From Fibrobacter sp. (lineage in GTDB: Bacteria > Fibrobacterota > Fibrobacteria > Fibrobacterales > Fibrobacteraceae), in NCBI GenBank assembly GCA_017530965.1, contig JAFXLS010000135.1:1-42293 (forward strand): a DNA stretch of 42,293 nucleotides, written 5' to 3'. Positions 40,254-42,293 of this stretch are shown here, one piece after another (position 1 is the first letter of the stretch; each line of letters opens with the position of its first letter). The translations under genes were made by a program, and so were the position numbers. Under the pieces are notes generated by a model. It was not told the DNA's origin. It did not search any database and saw only the letters and a list, made by a program, of their open reading frames with translations.

Positions 40254-41297
40254 TTATTCCCGATGCTCGTACAGATACAAATTCGCTTCAGGTACGGCTA
40301 GGTCTGAACCCTTGATTTTCCATACGTCGTCTTCCCCTGTGCGGTACTTTACTACGATGCGGTAGTGATTGTCTGTCTGCAGCACTTCTTGGGGAACTGT
40401 CCAGAAATTCTCGGTGCCTACGACCATTTCAAGAACATGGATATCGTCTGTATCGATACCGTAAATGATCATGGATTTCACCATGTCCTTGGGGTTGCGT
40501 ACATGAATAATGCTCCAGAATTCGCTGGCGCCTTCTTTGACCCAGATCGAAGTGGAATCACCCCATACGCCTTCGACGCCTTCGCAACTTACGAATTCCC
40601 ATTCGCCGGAATAACGTCCTACTTGAATTCCCATGATATCAGAGGCTGGAGCGCCGCCCAGATCTACGCCGCAATTCGCATCGGGGCACCGGTCGGTAAT
40701 GCGTACGGTCACTTCTTTCCAGCCGTCAGGCGTTTTCGCTTTTACATGCACGCAACCGCCACACGCGGCGCCACCGTTCCATGGTCCTTTGTCATCTCCT
40801 GGCGATACGTTCACATGGATTGCGGCATAGTATTGGATATTTGTTTGTCCGTAATTGCAGGCACCACCGAGACTCGTTTCTTTTTCGGTAATGCTCCCGT
40901 AAGTGGTGACGGATCCTTTGCCGCCGTTTTCGGTGAGTTCCGGGTCTGCGGCGGTAAAGCTATCGCAAGAGGTACATTTCCCGTCATCGCTGCTATTGAT
41001 TGTTGCGGATTCGCTGCTGGACTGGGGAGAGTCTTCTGCGGAACTGGAACTTGAAATTTCTTCTACAGAACTGGAGCTAGGAACTTGTTGCGAACTCGAT
41101 GAAGTGGATGCTACGGATGACTTCCCTTCGGTTGCAGAACTTGATAGGCTAGCTTTAGCGGAACTGGACGAGCTGTTGTCGGCTTCCGAACTTTCCGTTG
41201 CAATTGCATCGGTGCTGGATGCGGAATCGTCTGTGCAACCCATAAGGGCCGCTATCATCAGCGAGCTTAGACAAAAGGCAAGGGCAAGATTTCTCAT
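40254..41297 (-). CDS. Expansin-like lipoprotein with serine-rich linker
   Basis: 347 residues. The lipobox LMGC (Cys21) places it at the membrane. Residues 25-105 are a Ser-rich linker typical of Fibrobacter surface proteins. Residues about 125-240 match the expansin D1 (GH45-like) domain: GGACNYG, ACGGCVHVK and VTVRITDRCPDANCGVDLGG with Asp202 and Asp212. Residues about 245-345 resemble the second, cellulose-binding (CBM63-like) domain. Expansins loosen cellulose-rich walls without hydrolysis. The ATG at 41297 is chosen over 41372 from the lipoprotein signal; TATATTC lies six bases before it. Confidence 0.82.
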   Translation of the reverse strand: MRNLALAFCLSSLMIAALMGCTDDSASSTDAIATESSEADNSSSSSAKASLSSSATEGKSSVASTSSSSQQVPSSSSVEEISSSSSAEDSPQSSSESATINSSDDGKCTSCDSFTAADPELTENGGKGSVTTYGSITEKETSLGGACNYGQTNIQYYAAIHVNVSPGDDKGPWNGGAACGGCVHVKAKTPDGWKEVTVRITDRCPDANCGVDLGGAPASDIMGIQVGRYSGEWEFVSCEGVEGVWGDSTSIWVKEGASEFWSIIHVRNPKDMVKSMIIYGIDTDDIHVLEMVVGTENFWTVPQEVLQTDNHYRIVVKYRTGEDDVWKIKGSDLAVPEANLYLYEHRE

Positions 41298-41303
41298 ATA
41301 TTG

Positions 41304-41310
41304 GAATATA
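41304..41310 (-). promoter_or_regulatory. TATATTC box before the expansin-like gene
   Basis: Six bases before the ATG at 41297 on the - strand; no Shine-Dalgarno. Confidence 0.4.
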
Positions 41311-41359
41311 CCTAATTTTTTTATATTAAGTATCGGATAGTCCAGGGAGGATTTGAGAT

Positions 41360-41569
41360 ATGCAGGACTCAATACCTAAAACAGATTCTCATATTGATGA
41401 GCCAAATGCTGACTTGCAAACAGAAACTTTACTGGCGAAAAAAGCGCGGGCCGAACGCATCAAGAAAATGCGTGGGTGGCTATCTCCCCGCGATACCGTA
41501 GCAGACGATTTCGGCCCTGAAGATGCGGCCCTCTATTATGGCGAAGGGCATAACGGCTGGAACCGGTAA
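41360..41569 (+). CDS. Small hypothetical protein, 69 residues
   Basis: Family not recognised; hydrophilic with no signal or membrane segment. The middle is basic (KKARAERIKKMRGW) and the end acidic then aromatic (DFGPEDAALYYGEGHNGW). GGGAGG precedes the ATG by about eight bases and a terminator follows the stop by 17 bases, both of which support a real gene. It is divergent from the expansin-like gene. Confidence 0.6.
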   Translation: MQDSIPKTDSHIDEPNADLQTETLLAKKARAERIKKMRGWLSPRDTVADDFGPEDAALYYGEGHNGWNR

Positions 41570-41585
41570 GATACATATGAAAAAA

Positions 41586-41613
41586 TCCCTCGGCAAGTGC
41601 CGGGGGAGTTTTT
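41586..41613 (+). terminator. Terminator after the 69-residue gene
   Basis: TCCCTCGGCA (41586-41595) pairs with TGCCGGGGGA (41598-41607) with a G-T wobble, then GTTTTTA. Confidence 0.75.
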
Positions 41614-41620
41614 ATTTCTA

Positions 41621-41670
41621 GATCCTTCGACGGAGTTTATCCTGAGCTTGTCGAAGGACTCAGGATGACA
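41621..41670 (-). repeat. GTCATCCTGAG...TCGAAGGATC element (50 bp)
   Basis: Reading the - strand it starts TGTCATCCTGAG and ends GTCGAAGGATC, the same ends as the 90-bp repeats at 9894 and 30524, but with a shorter interior that itself forms TCCTTCGAC/GTCGAAGGA-type pairs. Confidence 0.8.
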
Positions 41671-41711
41671 AATAGGGCGCGGTGCTTGTTGTTCGCTTGC
41701 GCCCGCTATTA

Positions 41712-42293
<582 letters not shown>

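Overview
The window reads as a chromosomal segment of a Fibrobacter-like bacterium (FCB group). The reasons are a serine-rich-linker lipoprotein with an expansin-like domain (typical of cellulose-degrading Fibrobacter), D/S/T-rich secreted proteins, a DUF4954 gene, and many genes with no Shine-Dalgarno that instead carry a TAnnTTT-like box a few bases before the start codon. Genus-level assignment is inference; no rRNA or tRNA gene is present. No CRISPR array, insertion sequence or prophage was seen.

Layout. 1-2609 (+): end of trigger factor, clpP, clpX and a free-standing FtsH-type (M41) peptidase domain. 2594-8604: a BatD-like protein (-), a secreted protein (+), a sodium:solute symporter (+), and a DUF4954/M48-peptidase pair (-). 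8633-10377 (+): a degenerate GGDEF-like protein and a GT4 glycosyltransferase whose coding sequence contains a 90-bp genomic repeat in frame. 10432-13830: a membrane metallophosphoesterase (-), then a degenerate MNT-type nucleotidyltransferase and an LpoA-like TPR/type-I periplasmic-binding protein (+). 13924-14572: a small protein and a 433-bp gene-free AT-rich stretch with a cluster of DnaA-box-like 9-mers. 14573-21596: TPR protein, NYN protein, outer-membrane-like protein, B12/siderophore-type binding lipoprotein, CNBD-DUF4388 protein, purM, and an EamA transporter.

29389-21571 (-) is one tightly overlapped six-gene unit: hybrid kinase, BMP-family ligand-binding protein, second hybrid kinase, Nudix hydrolase, patatin, DUF1653. 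Both kinases have lost the phospho-accepting histidine of the DHp domain (Arg in one, Gln in the other), and the second has also lost the HPt histidine. This looks like a ligand-sensing module built from pseudokinases and is the most unusual system in the window.

29439-34162: a beta-lactamase-fold serine hydrolase, a TauE/SafE permease, a GIY-YIG protein, NhaA, and a DUF58 protein. 40175-34195 (-) is a second long unit: GAF-GGDEF protein, Y-family polymerase, YolD-like partner, a coiled-coil protein of six 14-residue repeats, an EF-G/TetM-like GTPase and a Vat/CatB-type acetyltransferase. 40254-41569: the expansin-like lipoprotein (-) and a small protein (+).

The right end is not trustworthy. 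The 3' part of S-adenosylhomocysteinase (-) joins directly, near 42060-42064, to an internal piece of uvrB (+) with different codon use. This looks like an assembly chimera.
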